DNA of 38,157 bases from Pseudomonadota bacterium (GCA_026390555.1 JAPLFS010000060.1:1-38157); one strand, 5' to 3'; shown: positions 9,566 through 18,956, counted from the stretch's first letter. The notes: generated by a model not told the origin, from the letters alone. A program made the numbers and translations.

Positions 9566-10087
9566 CTATGATGGGCGTATCTCAACCTTTTTTGCGCTGC
9601 TCGCAGCTCTCTCCTTAACGGGAATGGTGATCACAACCAGCCCTTTAGAGGAGGTGGCCTCAACCCCATCCTCCTCGACCTGCAGATCGGAGAGCGGAAC
9701 TATGCGCTCAAACGCCCCGTAAATAGACTCGACGTAGCTCCAGGCCTGCTCGCCGCTCTCCTGGTGCTGCGGCTTGCGTTCACCACGAATAATTAGCCCC
9801 TCCTTTGTTAGCGAGATCTCGATGTCGCGCTCATCCATACCGGGCACCTCAACTGTCACGATCAGCTCACGCTCCCTTTTGGTCACGTTCACCGCCGGCA
9901 TAAAGGAGCCCCAACGCTCCCCGAACTGCGCCAGGGGCTCAGAGAAGAACTCTGGGACTATAGAGCTGTGCAGAAACTCGTTGAAGAGGCGATTGACATG
10001 TCGTGGCAAGGCAGCTGCTGACTGCTCATCCTTACCAACTGGGAGAAGTTTTTTTCTGGAGTTCCAGGGAACTATACGGCTAGGCAT
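9566..10087 (-). CDS. Hsp20 / alpha-crystallin family small heat-shock protein
   Basis: Holdase chaperone. The alpha-crystallin domain spans about residues 55-165, with family strands VNVTKRERELIVTVEVPGM, DIEISLTKEGLIIRGER and, near the end, GVEATSSKGLVVITIPV. The N-terminal arm (MPSRIVPWNSRKKL) is the variable region. At 173 aa it is slightly longer than average. It lies 55 bp after the doxX-like gene on the same strand, so the two may be co-transcribed. I saw no CIRCE element or clear sigma-32 promoter. Confidence 0.93.
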   Translation of the reverse strand: MPSRIVPWNSRKKLLPVGKDEQSAAALPRHVNRLFNEFLHSSIVPEFFSEPLAQFGERWGSFMPAVNVTKRERELIVTVEVPGMDERDIEISLTKEGLIIRGERKPQHQESGEQAWSYVESIYGAFERIVPLSDLQVEEDGVEATSSKGLVVITIPVKERAASSAKKVEIRPS

Positions 10088-10142
10088 ATGTTGCTAATCT
10101 AAAAGGCTCGAGATTCAAGACATTTATTCGAACTAAGAACCT

Positions 10143-10559
10143 CTAGCTTGGCTGTGGCTTGCCAATATTATCGATACTAAAGGCCCCAGGACCACTATAT
10201 AACAGCGAACAGGCCGCTCCTAGCAGAATGATATCTTTGTTGAAGATATCAAAGGAACCTGGGAATATACCGAACGCACACACAAACGATACTAGGATTA
10301 GACCACCCAGGATCCCGCATAGGGTCGTCCACATACCAAGTATCATAAGCCCTCCCAGCGCGATCTCAACATATGGCAACAGGGTCCCATAAGCCGCAGC
10401 TACATTGGTTGGAAGCACCCCAAAAGAGCGCACCTGCTCAACAAAGGCCGAAAGGAGTTGTAGTTTTCCTAGGCCCGCCAGAACAAAGTATGCACCGAGC
10501 GTTAGCCTGATAAGCAGCGGACCGTAGCGCGCTGCACCTATGGGTTGATTCATCTTCAT
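10143..10559 (-). CDS. DoxX-family integral membrane protein
   Basis: About 138 aa with four hydrophobic helices (near residues 14-32, 49-70, 75-95 and 104-124 from the chosen start) and the family opening RLTLGAYFVLAGLGKL. DoxX-like proteins are linked to quinone or thiol redox systems in some bacteria, but the biochemical role here is unknown. I chose the ATG at 10559 (MKMNQPIG) because the upstream TTG at 10568 sits only one base from the AGGAG site, whereas this ATG has a 10-nt spacing; ATG at 10553 is also possible. It is divergent from the MoxR operon. Confidence 0.85.
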   Translation of the reverse strand: MKMNQPIGAARYGPLLIRLTLGAYFVLAGLGKLQLLSAFVEQVRSFGVLPTNVAAAYGTLLPYVEIALGGLMILGMWTTLCGILGGLILVSFVCAFGIFPGSFDIFNKDIILLGAACSLLYSGPGAFSIDNIGKPQPS

Positions 10560-10669
10560 GATATGCAAGCTCCTTTAATGGTCCGTCAGCTCCGATCTTA
10601 CCTTTTAGGGTTTAGTAAGACCAGCTACACTCTGGTTACTTAACTTTCAACTGGTACTTTATTCCGACT

Positions 10670-10692
10670 CTAAGCAGCTCACAACTGCTTAG
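10670..10692. promoter_or_regulatory. Inverted repeat in the doxX/moxR divergent promoter region
   Basis: Perfect 8-bp arms CTAAGCAG and CTGCTTAG surround a 7-nt spacer. They sit about midway in the 174-bp region between the divergent doxX-like and MoxR genes and are followed on the plus strand by TTTT. No plus-strand gene ends upstream, so an operator or leader hairpin is more likely than a terminator. No promoter boxes are clear. Confidence 0.4.
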
Positions 10693-10742
10693 TTTTAGGT
10701 TATAAGGACAATAGCTTGTTTACAGGGCCTTAGGATAGAACC

Positions 10743-11711
10743 ATGGATAACCTTGCACCCGATACAACCAGCGAGATATTTCGTCAGATTAAGCTCGAGC
10801 TTCACCGTGAGATAGTTGGACAGGATAGACTCCTTGAACGGCTCCTGGTGGCGCTACTTGCCGATGGACATATCCTACTTGAGGGGGTGCCGGGGCTCGC
10901 CAAGACCAAAACATTGACGGCCTTAACGCAGGTGCTAGATGCCAAGATGAGCCGCATTCAATTTACCCCCGACATCCTGCCCTCAGACGTAATAGGCACC
11001 GAGGTCTACCGCCCTCAGAGCGGGGACTTTGTGATTAGAAAGGGTCCTGTCTTTACAAACCTACTTCTAGCGGATGAGATCAATCGCGCACCGGCCAAGG
11101 TGCAATCGGCGCTACTTCAGGCGATGCAGGAACGCGAGGTCACTATCGGAGAGGAGACCTTCAAGCTGCCTGAGCCGTTCATGGTCCTAGCTACTCAAAA
11201 TCCACTTGAGCAGGAGGGTACCTATGCGCTACCGGAGGCGCAGGTCGATCGCTTCTTGATGAAGGTTAAGGTCGGATACCCCTCCTTTGAGGAAGAGGTC
11301 TCTATTATCGATCTAGCCTCTGGTGCGCGCAGCAACTCTCAAAAACTCAACAAGCTACTTCCTATCTCGCAGCTTGAGCAGCTCCGTCGCCAGTCGCATG
11401 AGCTCTACATCGATCCAAAGATCGATCGCTATATCGTTTCACTCGTACATGCAACTCGCAACGGAGACGCCTACGGACTGAAGGGGCTAATTGAGTGGGG
11501 CGCTTCACCGCGTGCCAGTATAGCGCTCAAGACCTGCGCCCGCGCACTCGCCTTTATCAAGGGCAAGAACTTCGTAACACCGGATGATGTTAAGGATATC
11601 GCACCGGACGTTCTGAGACACCGCATCCTCGTTACATTTGAAGCCGAGGCGCGTGGTGTTGATAGCGATGAGATAATCCGCACCCTGCTAAGCGGCGTAA
11701 CGATACCGTAG
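10743..11711 (+). CDS. MoxR-family AAA+ ATPase
   Basis: Chaperone-like AAA+ ATPase that typically acts with VWA-domain partners to mature or regulate target complexes. Walker A GVPGLAKT is at residues 48-55, Walker B LLLADE at 107-112, and the family motifs [22 protein letters not shown] and [10 protein letters not shown] follow. At 322 aa it is a typical MoxR. It leads an operon with a DUF58 protein, a one-TM protein, two VWA proteins and BatD, the classic Bat arrangement linked to envelope stress or aerotolerance in Bacteroides, Leptospira and Francisella. Confidence 0.95.
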   Translation: MDNLAPDTTSEIFRQIKLELHREIVGQDRLLERLLVALLADGHILLEGVPGLAKTKTLTALTQVLDAKMSRIQFTPDILPSDVIGTEVYRPQSGDFVIRKGPVFTNLLLADEINRAPAKVQSALLQAMQEREVTIGEETFKLPEPFMVLATQNPLEQEGTYALPEAQVDRFLMKVKVGYPSFEEEVSIIDLASGARSNSQKLNKLLPISQLEQLRRQSHELYIDPKIDRYIVSLVHATRNGDAYGLKGLIEWGASPRASIALKTCARALAFIKGKNFVTPDDVKDIAPDVLRHRILVTFEAEARGVDSDEIIRTLLSGVTIP

Positions 11712-11723
11712 GGAGACCCCCGC

Positions 11724-12620
11724 ATGGCGGCGCAACCACACGAACCACACGCACTACACCTTCCTAGCTCAGTTGAACTACGGCGCGTTCAGTTGCGCTC
11801 GCGTCGATTGGTAACCGGGGATCTGCTTGGGCAGTATCGCTCAGCGTTTCGCGGCACCGGCCTGGTTTATACCGATATTAGAGCCTATCAACCCGGAGAT
11901 GACGTTAAGCATATCCACTGGAAAGCAACGGCCCGTACCGGCACCGTATTTGTTAAATCGTATGAGGAGGATCGGCAGCTCCGGGTGCTGCTCGCAGTTG
12001 ATGCTAGCGCCTCGATGCGTGCACCACAGGCAACCCAAGCGTTCACCAAGGCGTTAGAGTTCTGCTCGATGGTTGGTGCTATGACACAGCGCGGCAACGA
12101 CCTGCTCGGGCTGCTGCTATTCAGCGACGATATTATAACATATCTACCACCAAAATCGGGTAAAAAGCGCTGCAACCAGGTCATCTCCCAACTGATGGAG
12201 GCACGCCTTTCCAGTCCTGGCACCGATATGGCCAAGGGCTTGCGTCATATATCAAGCACGCTCCGTAAACCGAGCATCGTGTTTGTTATCTCGGATTTTC
12301 TCTGTGCTTCATTCACCTCCGAGCTTAAAACGCTCAGCGCTGTGCACGATGTTGTTTTGGTCCAGATCCAAACCCCAATTGAGAGCCTGCCGACGTTAGG
12401 CCTTGTAAATTTTACCGATGCAGAGAGCGGGGAAACGATAGTAGTTGATACGAGCAGCAGATCGGTTCGCAAAGGTTTGACCGAGATCCTTAAGAAGCAC
12501 CGTAGCGAGACTAGCGATAGCGCACGCGCCTGTCGCGCCGATCATATCGTCGTTACCGATAGCGCGACTCGCCCACTAGTGCGCCTGATGCGGGAACGAG
12601 CAACACGAGCACTACGGTGA
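11724..12620 (+). CDS. DUF58 domain protein of the MoxR/Bat operon
   Basis: 298 aa, soluble, with a VWA-like fold. The DUF58 hallmark lies around residues 52-70 (RAYQPGDDVKHIHWKATAR), followed by a MIDAS-like DASASM near 92-97. It starts 12 bp after moxR with GGGAG upstream. Its stop overlaps the next start (GTGA). DUF58 proteins are constant partners of MoxR ATPases; the exact function is unknown. It lacks the N-terminal membrane helices found in some DUF58 relatives. Confidence 0.9.
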   Translation: MAAQPHEPHALHLPSSVELRRVQLRSRRLVTGDLLGQYRSAFRGTGLVYTDIRAYQPGDDVKHIHWKATARTGTVFVKSYEEDRQLRVLLAVDASASMRAPQATQAFTKALEFCSMVGAMTQRGNDLLGLLLFSDDIITYLPPKSGKKRCNQVISQLMEARLSSPGTDMAKGLRHISSTLRKPSIVFVISDFLCASFTSELKTLSAVHDVVLVQIQTPIESLPTLGLVNFTDAESGETIVVDTSSRSVRKGLTEILKKHRSETSDSARACRADHIVVTDSATRPLVRLMRERATRALR

Positions 12621-13108
12621 TTATGCAAACAGCTATCCCAACCCCATACGATATTACGGCCATTCCGTTCGTAGCATGGGCTCCAGGATTATCTACCTGG
12701 GGCATCTTTGTACTAGCCTTTGTGTTCATCGCGATGTTCGTTCTGTTTATTAACTGGCTCAAGAGGGGTCGGTCGACCTATGCCATCGTTGCAAAGCTGC
12801 TGCAGGAGCTAACGAAAGTTTCAACTATTTCGTCGATACCGCAGATAGAGCGGGTCTCAAGACTAGCGCGCCGCATACTCTCACATCTACTAGAAGTTGA
12901 TCTCTCAAGCCTCTCGGCTGACGAGTTAAGACAGCGCGCGGCAGTAATCGAGGATATGCTTGCGCGTAACGCCTTAACCATGATAGCGCAACTTAAAGAG
13001 CTCTCTTATGCCCCGCAATCGAGCCAGACATTAGGCGAAGCATCAACTCTGGTCCGCACGCTCATCAAAACGCTAAACGATTATGCAGCGAGGGTCTTAA
13101 AACCGTGA
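12617..13108 (+). CDS. Single-pass membrane protein, DUF4381-like
   Basis: 163 aa. It has a short N-terminal segment, one membrane helix at about residues 31-51 (GIFVLAFVFIAMFVLFINWL), then a basic, helical cytoplasmic region. It occupies the slot between DUF58 and the first VWA protein where DUF4381 proteins are usually encoded, and has the right size and topology; sequence similarity is weak by eye. The GTG start overlaps the DUF58 stop (GTGA); an ATG two codons later is an alternative. The stop overlaps the next gene's GTG in the same way. Probably a membrane partner of the VWA proteins. Confidence 0.75.
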   Translation: MIMQTAIPTPYDITAIPFVAWAPGLSTWGIFVLAFVFIAMFVLFINWLKRGRSTYAIVAKLLQELTKVSTISSIPQIERVSRLARRILSHLLEVDLSSLSADELRQRAAVIEDMLARNALTMIAQLKELSYAPQSSQTLGEASTLVRTLIKTLNDYAARVLKP

Positions 13109-14079
13109 CCTTCGCATATCCATGGCTACTACTACTCCCTATATTTTATCTCGGAACACGCCTCCTGTTTCGAACTCGCCCTGCAGCTACCCCCTGCCCC
13201 AGTTCGAAGCTTTTGGCGTGCCTGCCGCGCAGCTTTCGTCTCAAAATTAGGGAGCCGTTACTTGCTATACTCGCTATCACCTCAATCCTCTGCCTAGCCG
13301 TTGCTGCCGCGCGGCCTCAACGTATTACTCTCTTTGAGCAGCCACACCGAGCAAGAAATATCATGCTCGTGGTAGACGCATCTAACAGCATGTCGGCCCA
13401 GGACTTTCCAACAACCCTTGGTTACGCCTCGCGCATGGATGGGGCGAAGAGCGCCGTTGCTGAGTACGTTCGCTCACGTCAGAAAGATCGCATAGGGCTA
13501 GTGGTGTTCGGAAATACGGCCTACCTGCAGAGTCCACTAACCACAGACACTGCACTCGTAGAGCAGTTGGTTAATACGCTCTATCCCCGTATGGCTGGTG
13601 ACGGCACCGCTATCGGTGATGGGCTCGGTTTGGCATTGAAGCGCTTACGGGACGTTACGGGAAGAACCAAGGCTATTATTCTGCTAACTGATGGGGTTAA
13701 TACGGCTGGTCAGATAAGCCCCTTTAAGGCAGCCGAGATAGCCAGAGATCTTAAGATCCAGATTAACACTATCGGTCTCGGCTCAGGCCGGGCCGCACTA
13801 GGTGGAATGCTCGGTACGCCAGGCCGAGCTGTGGCTGAATTCGACGAGGAGTCCCTTAAGCAGATAGCCCAGATAACTGGCGGGGCATATTTTAACGCCA
13901 ACAATCTGGCGGACCTGCAGGAGGTTTATCGTAAGATAGAGCAGCTCCAGGAGAGCGAGCTGGAGCAACCAGACCGCACCATAATCGAGGAGCTCTATCC
14001 ACCCTTTGTTCTGGTGGCGCTACTAAGCTACCTACTCGGAGTAATTTTAAGCGCTACCTATCTCTTAAAGGTGCCGTAG
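13105..14079 (+). CDS. batA: VWA-domain membrane protein BatA
   Basis: 324 aa with an N-terminal hydrophobic region (residues ~3-20 and ~52-69), a von Willebrand A domain and a C-terminal membrane helix (~300-321). The metal-site motif is DASNSMS (D91, S93, S95) with a later ILLTDGVN loop. The layout TM-TM-VWA-TM is that of BatA. The GTG start overlaps the preceding stop by 4 bp and the next gene starts 2 bp after its stop, so translation is likely coupled. It is expected to work with MoxR and BatB in the membrane. Confidence 0.92.
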   Translation: MTFAYPWLLLLPIFYLGTRLLFRTRPAATPCPSSKLLACLPRSFRLKIREPLLAILAITSILCLAVAAARPQRITLFEQPHRARNIMLVVDASNSMSAQDFPTTLGYASRMDGAKSAVAEYVRSRQKDRIGLVVFGNTAYLQSPLTTDTALVEQLVNTLYPRMAGDGTAIGDGLGLALKRLRDVTGRTKAIILLTDGVNTAGQISPFKAAEIARDLKIQINTIGLGSGRAALGGMLGTPGRAVAEFDEESLKQIAQITGGAYFNANNLADLQEVYRKIEQLQESELEQPDRTIIEELYPPFVLVALLSYLLGVILSATYLLKVP

Positions 14080-14080
14080 T

Positions 14081-15964
14081 ATGCAGGAGCTTTATAAGTT
14101 CGGTATGGTCTCGCCACTAGCATTAGCGACCCTTGCGGTGCTGGCGCTCTGTGCTGCATTACTCTTTAACCGTTATGGTGTGCGCACCGAGCGCCTTGAG
14201 GCGCTCGGTTTCCTAGTTACTCGATCGATAATTAAGGTGCTGGCTCTGGCTCTTCTGCCCCTACTTCTAATGAGCCTGGCTCTTATAAGGCCATACTATG
14301 GAAGCCAGGATATCGAGATAGATTCATCCGGCTATGACTATATGTTTCTGGTAGATGTGAGCCGCAGCATGCTCGCAAAGGATGTGCCACCATCCCGCAT
14401 CGAGCTGGGAAAGCGTAAGATAAAGGACCTACTGGAAGAGTTCGTCAAGAAGGGCGCAACTAATCGCTATGGCATTACGCTCTTCGCCGGAAGCTCCTAT
14501 GCACTCTGTCCGATTACAGATGATGTTGCGGTTGTTCGGCAGTTCGTCAATTCTATTAGCCCCGATATGGTTACAAGTCTCGGCTCCAACCTTGAAGCGG
14601 GGATTACAACGGCCCTTGAGCGCTTCAGTAAAAGCAAGAGTAACAACGGTCGAATACTATTGATCTCTGATGGTGAGGATGATCAGATAGCGCTAAAGCG
14701 GGTGCTTACACTTATCAGATCCAGCGATATTCCGTTCGATGTGCTGGGTGTTGGTACCGTCGAGGGTAGCCCAATCGAGCTTGAAGATGGTCTCTTCATT
14801 AGAGACAATAAGGGTCTAATCGTTAACAGTAAGTTAAATGATAACTCGCTTCGGGAGATAGCCAAGGCTGCCAACGGCGTTTACATTCGAGCCACCCTAT
14901 CGGACGAAGATATTCTACAACTAGTGCGAGCCGGGACACCCTTACTTGCTACCAACTCGACCGGAAAGCGCACTATTCGCAGCTATAGCGAATTTGGTTC
15001 ATGGCTTGCGCTAGCAGCTCTAATCTCTGCGATACTAATCTCAACCTTTCATCGTGGGGGATTCGCCCTACGCGCGGTGTTGCTGATGATGCTTGTAGCG
15101 CAAACGGCTGTCGCACAAACTACAGCGGCACAAACTACAGCAGCACAAACTACAGTGGCGCAGGATCTAACTGCTCGTGCCGCGTTTGAGCTCTATAACG
15201 CAGGAGATTTCGAAGGGGCGGCCAAAGCCTTCTCACAGGTACTAGTGGAGGAGCCGAACAACCGCTCACTACAGCAGGGCCTTGCTAGCGCGCTCTTTAA
15301 AACGGGTAAATTGCCTGAAGCGCAAAAACTCTTTAGAGAGCTAGCCGATAGCGCCCCTAACGGACGCGCCTATTTTGAAAATACCTTTAACGAGGGAAAC
15401 ACCCTGCTGGCCATGAAACAGTTTCAAGATGCGATCGATGCCTACACTAAGGCGCTCGATGTAAAGCCCGATGATATGCAGGCTCTGCACAACCGCGCAG
15501 TTGCGCGCGCGCTCCTTGAGGAATCAAAAAAGAATCCGCCAACCCCCACCCCTACACCAACTCCAACTCCCTCGTCGCAATCCTCGCCAACATCATCATC
15601 ACCAACTCAAACGCCCTCAGCCGAACCATCTAGCTCCCCCCCACCATCTGCTGCAGCGTCACCCTCTGCGTCCCCTGACCCCTCTGCAGCTCCCTCACCA
15701 CAACCCTCGCCTAATCCATCAAATAAGAGCCAAACGGCTACCCCAAACAGCTCCCCTAGCCCACACGACACCCCCCTTAAAGAGGCGCAAGATAAACAGG
15801 ATATGGAGCAACAACCCCCATCAAGCGCTTCCCCCTATGCCGACAAGGAGCAGGAGCTTCCCCCTCTGGGTGAGGCGCAATCATGGCTCGAGTCCCTTCC
15901 TGAATCGCCCCTGATGATCCGACGTGAAAAACGCGAGCCTCCAGAGGGAGGGCAGCTGTGGTAA
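14081..15964 (+). CDS. batB: BatB-BatC fusion: VWA membrane protein with TPR and Pro-rich tail
   Basis: 627 aa. Residues 1-~325 are BatB: N-terminal helices (~10-28, 50-68), a VWA domain with DVSRSM (D92, S94, S96), and a closing helix at ~305-323. A second hydrophobic stretch (ALRAVLLMMLVAQ) and an AQTTA tandem repeat (340-359) follow; this looks like the signal peptide of a formerly separate BatC. Residues ~363-475 are TPR repeats (FELYNAGDFEGAAKAF, NEGNTLLAMKQFQDAIDAY). Residues ~486-590 are a Pro/Ser/Thr-rich low-complexity tail. The fusion would place the TPRs outside the cytoplasm. The gene overlaps batD by 7 bp. Confidence 0.9.
   Translation: MQELYKFGMVSPLALATLAVLALCAALLFNRYGVRTERLEALGFLVTRSIIKVLALALLPLLLMSLALIRPYYGSQDIEIDSSGYDYMFLVDVSRSMLAKDVPPSRIELGKRKIKDLLEEFVKKGATNRYGITLFAGSSYALCPITDDVAVVRQFVNSISPDMVTSLGSNLEAGITTALERFSKSKSNNGRILLISDGEDDQIALKRVLTLIRSSDIPFDVLGVGTVEGSPIELEDGLFIRDNKGLIVNSKLNDNSLREIAKAANGVYIRATLSDEDILQLVRAGTPLLATNSTGKRTIRSYSEFGSWLALAALISAILISTFHRGGFALRAVLLMMLVAQTAVAQTTAAQTTAAQTTVAQDLTARAAFELYNAGDFEGAAKAFSQVLVEEPNNRSLQQGLASALFKTGKLPEAQKLFRELADSAPNGRAYFENTFNEGNTLLAMKQFQDAIDAYTKALDVKPDDMQALHNRAVARALLEESKKNPPTPTPTPTPTPSSQSSPTSSSPTQTPSAEPSSSPPPSAAASPSASPDPSAAPSPQPSPNPSNKSQTATPNSSPSPHDTPLKEAQDKQDMEQQPPSSASPYADKEQELPPLGEAQSWLESLPESPLMIRREKREPPEGGQLW
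15098..15157 (+). repeat. Four 15-bp tandem repeats inside batB-batC
   Basis: Four units of the form GCACAAACTACAGCG; the last three are nearly identical and the first is diverged. They encode AQTAV-AQTTA-AQTTA-AQTTV at the junction of the VWA and TPR parts. AQ-type motifs are common at signal-peptidase sites, so the repeat may have grown from the cleavage region of an ancestral BatC signal peptide. It is a candidate length-variable site. Confidence 0.85.
15535..15850 (+). repeat. Pro/Ser/Thr low-complexity coding region
   Basis: C-rich coding stretch specifying PTPTPTPTPTP followed by Ser/Pro/Ala-rich repeats in the tail of the BatB-BatC protein. It is probably disordered and lies outside the cytoplasm if the topology is as inferred. 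Long open frames on other strands here are composition artefacts. Confidence 0.85.
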
Positions 15965-17799
15965 TAATATTAGTACGAGATTTTATGCTTAGGTTAATTT
16001 CATCGATAAAGGAGGTGGCTGTAACCACCCTAGCCGTGTTGCTAATTATACTGCTGGCCACTTCGAGCGCCCTCGCTCAGAGTATCCTTACTACTGATAT
16101 CGCCCCACAGTCAGGCACGCTAGACGATCTATTTATATTTACCGTTACGATCGAAGGCTCTCAAACTGGATCGGCTCCACTTCTCAGCGGTGGGGATGAT
16201 TTCGAACTACAACTGATCGGGCCGCAAACGAGACTCTCTATTATTAACGGCGTGGTTAATTCAAAGATCTCCTATGTGTATCACCTTACCCCCAAGCGTG
16301 TAGGGAGGCTCCTTACCCCTGCGGTAGAGGTTGATATTAATGGTGATGACTTAGCGGCTGCCGCCATTAATGTTGAGATCTCTAAGGCAGCGCCCCCTAG
16401 CAACGCAGACTCCTTTACTAACGGTGCCCGGATAATCCTCAAGCAGTCGGCCGCTCCCACTGAGATCTATCAGGGTGAGCAGCTCGTTAATTCACTTGAC
16501 CTATATACAAGGGTTGAGCTGGTCGAGCCGGCACTGGATGACCTGTCAACCGACGGTTTCTGGCAGGAGTCGATTATTGAGGGCGATCGTGCGCGACGTT
16601 TAATAAACGGTACGGAGTACGTCACCGTTCAGATTTCAAAGGCGCTTTATCCTTTGCGATCAGGTATACTTCAATTACCGGCGCGCTCACTAAGGGCCAA
16701 GGTACCCAATATACGCACGGTAAGACAGAACAATGGATTGGATCCATTCGGTAACGATCTATTTCAGCATCTCTTTCGACAGGTCGAGTACCAGCAGCTC
16801 TCTCTAGTATCAAACGAGATCTCGGTGCAAGTTAAGCCCCTTCCAGCTATTCCAGCTGAGCTACATAGGCTCTTGTCTGGGGTGCCGATCGTTGGTGCGA
16901 CTGAGATTAAGTTGGAATATGATCCTATAACTATCAAGGTTGGCGAGAGTAAGAGCATCACTATCGAGGTGAGCAGTGCGGGAAATCTAAACCCCCTTAA
17001 GAACATTACGCTCGTTGCTCCAGGGGGTCTGAAGATCTACGAGGAGCGTCCGGATACAAAAAAAGAACGTCGGGGCGATCTATTGATCATGCGCCGATAT
17101 TTTCGCTACTCCCTCGTACCCCTAAAACCTGGCTTCTTTCGCGTCCCTGCGGCGCAGCTTGCATTTTTTAATCCAGCCAGCGCACGCTATGAGGTGCTAA
17201 AAACATCCGAGATAGCCTTTGCTGTTCAGGGGGAGGCATTAACTGCAGGTCAGGCGACTGACTCATCGCATTCAGACATGCCCCGCAGCGGCCTTATACC
17301 AACTCTGCCCCCAGTTCCGATCGGACCTGGGCTTGAGTACGAAGAGGTAACGTTGTTAGAGAGCCTCTCTGAACAGATCAGCACGCAGTTTGCGCTCCTG
17401 CTCCTTACGACCGTAATCGCCCTTGCCTTACTGATAAAGATCGGAGCGAGCACGAAACCCCGCGCAGCGCCGTTAGGATTATCACATAAAGATCTTGAGC
17501 AGCTAGAAACCCTACCGCAACTAGAATCGTTTCTGCGCGCACTAGTGGCGCAGCGTATCGCAGGAATTAGACAGGAGAGTACTAACGATGAGATCCGAGC
17601 CCGCATTACCATTGGAGTCAAGGAGCGCGAGCTCGCTCTGGCACTACGTACTCTGTTCGATGATATCGAGCTACTGCGCTATAGCTCACCTGCCAAGCGG
17701 GATGGCTCGGCTACAGCTACAGAGCCTGGTATAGAGGAACTGCCTGCCCTAAAGGAGCGAATTCGCGGCATCCTCTCGCAGTGGCATAGGAAGGGCTAG
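15958..17799 (+). CDS. batD: BatD-like oxygen-tolerance protein
   Basis: 613 aa. An N-terminal export signal (hydrophobic ~24-40, ending SSALAQ) precedes a long beta-rich extracytoplasmic region with the BatD pattern (VTIEGSQTGSAPLLSG, LTPKRVGRLLTPAVEVDI, VPLKPGFFRVPAAQLAFFNP). One membrane helix lies at ~479-498, and a cytoplasmic tail follows. I accept the GTG at 15958 because GAGGGAGGG lies 5 nt upstream; the in-frame ATG at 15985 would give a tidier signal peptide but has no good ribosome site. It is the last gene of the Bat operon. Confidence 0.9.
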   Translation: MVIILVRDFMLRLISSIKEVAVTTLAVLLIILLATSSALAQSILTTDIAPQSGTLDDLFIFTVTIEGSQTGSAPLLSGGDDFELQLIGPQTRLSIINGVVNSKISYVYHLTPKRVGRLLTPAVEVDINGDDLAAAAINVEISKAAPPSNADSFTNGARIILKQSAAPTEIYQGEQLVNSLDLYTRVELVEPALDDLSTDGFWQESIIEGDRARRLINGTEYVTVQISKALYPLRSGILQLPARSLRAKVPNIRTVRQNNGLDPFGNDLFQHLFRQVEYQQLSLVSNEISVQVKPLPAIPAELHRLLSGVPIVGATEIKLEYDPITIKVGESKSITIEVSSAGNLNPLKNITLVAPGGLKIYEERPDTKKERRGDLLIMRRYFRYSLVPLKPGFFRVPAAQLAFFNPASARYEVLKTSEIAFAVQGEALTAGQATDSSHSDMPRSGLIPTLPPVPIGPGLEYEEVTLLESLSEQISTQFALLLLTTVIALALLIKIGASTKPRAAPLGLSHKDLEQLETLPQLESFLRALVAQRIAGIRQESTNDEIRARITIGVKERELALALRTLFDDIELLRYSSPAKRDGSATATEPGIEELPALKERIRGILSQWHRKG

Positions 17800-17858
17800 G
17801 TAAAAGTGCAGCACTGCGCCAAAACTGTTTTGACCCTTGCGCCTACTCGAGCTAGCAT

Positions 17859-18902
17859 ATGGCTATGGGAATCGAAGCCTCCACCGTTGAGGAAACCTAC
17901 CGCCTGATGCAAGCCAAGCTCTCTAAGCTTGTGCCCGATGTCGAGCTCCGTATTAAGGCTGAGCTGGTGTACGAGATTAACCGCCGCAAAAAAGAGCGCG
18001 GCGCGATCATCCTCGGCCATAACTATATGGAGCCGGCGCTTTACCATACGGTTCCAGATGTTGTTGGGGATTCTTTAGAGCTCTCACGCCGCGCCGCAGC
18101 TACAGAGTGCGACCCGATCATCTTCTGCGGGGTGCGCTTTATGGCCGAGACCGCAAAGATACTCAATCCTACCAAGACCGTGCTTCTGCCCGCCAAAGTT
18201 GCCGGGTGCTCGCTCGCTGCTAGCCTTACAGCGAAAGATGTGCGAGCGCTTAAGCAACGCTTCCCCGGAGTGCCAGTTGTTTCGTATATTAACACCTACG
18301 CAGACGTAAAGGCTGAGTCAGATATTATCTGCACCTCCGGCAACGCGGTTCGAATCGTGCAGTCCCTTAACTCCGACAAGGTTATTTTTCTTCCCGATAA
18401 GTTTCTGGCGGCGAATGTTGCGAATGAATGCGGTATGCAGATCATCTTTCCCACCCTTGGTGAGCAGCTACCTGAGGGGCCTGCAATAATCGGATGGCAT
18501 GGTGTATGTGAGGTACATGAGCAGTTTACGGTTGAGGATATAGATAACGTTCGCAAGCAATTTCCAGAGGTAGTGGTCTTAACGCACCCGGAGTGTAGCC
18601 CTCAAGTAGTTGCGGCCTCGAATTTTTCAGCGAGCACATCGCGCATGGTAGATTTTGTTAAAAGATCAAATGCCCCGCACTTTTTGATCCTAACCGAGTG
18701 CAGCATGGCGGATAACATTATCGCCGAGAACCCTGAGAAAGATGTCTTAAGGTTATGCAGCGTACGGTGTCCGCATATGAACGAAATTACCTTAGAGGAC
18801 ACCCTAAATGCCCTCATTAATAACGAGCAGGTGATTGAAGTACCTGAGGATATTCGCCTTAAGGCCCGAATATCATTAGAACGAATGCTGGCGGTTCCGT
18901 AA
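17859..18902 (+). CDS. nadA: Quinolinate synthase
   Basis: Condenses iminoaspartate with dihydroxyacetone phosphate to quinolinate for NAD synthesis, using an oxygen-sensitive [4Fe-4S] cluster. 347 aa. The likely cluster ligands are C117 (AGCSLA), C217 (GVCEVH) and C304 (RCPHM), at the spacing of the family. Other hallmarks are ILGHNYMEPALY, SYINTYADVKAESDIICTS and LTHPECSP. It starts 59 bp after batD; an ATG two codons later is also possible. nadB and nadC are absent from the window. Sitting next to an aerotolerance-type operon may be coincidental. Confidence 0.97.
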   Translation: MAMGIEASTVEETYRLMQAKLSKLVPDVELRIKAELVYEINRRKKERGAIILGHNYMEPALYHTVPDVVGDSLELSRRAAATECDPIIFCGVRFMAETAKILNPTKTVLLPAKVAGCSLAASLTAKDVRALKQRFPGVPVVSYINTYADVKAESDIICTSGNAVRIVQSLNSDKVIFLPDKFLAANVANECGMQIIFPTLGEQLPEGPAIIGWHGVCEVHEQFTVEDIDNVRKQFPEVVVLTHPECSPQVVAASNFSASTSRMVDFVKRSNAPHFLILTECSMADNIIAENPEKDVLRLCSVRCPHMNEITLEDTLNALINNEQVIEVPEDIRLKARISLERMLAVP

Positions 18903-18956
18903 TCTCAACGGCAAGGCTTTCTTAGCACCGAGAGACTGATAAGATTACCCTTAATT

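Noticed and set aside
15471-15914. 147-codon open frame within batB-batC on the same strand
   Set aside because: It is the Pro-rich coding region read in another frame (His/Pro/Leu/Arg-rich product) with no independent support.
17800-17858. Terminator between batD and nadA
   Set aside because: CAAAA/TTTTG and GTGC/GCAC pairings are short and AT-rich with no T-run in the right place; read-through into nadA seems as likely.
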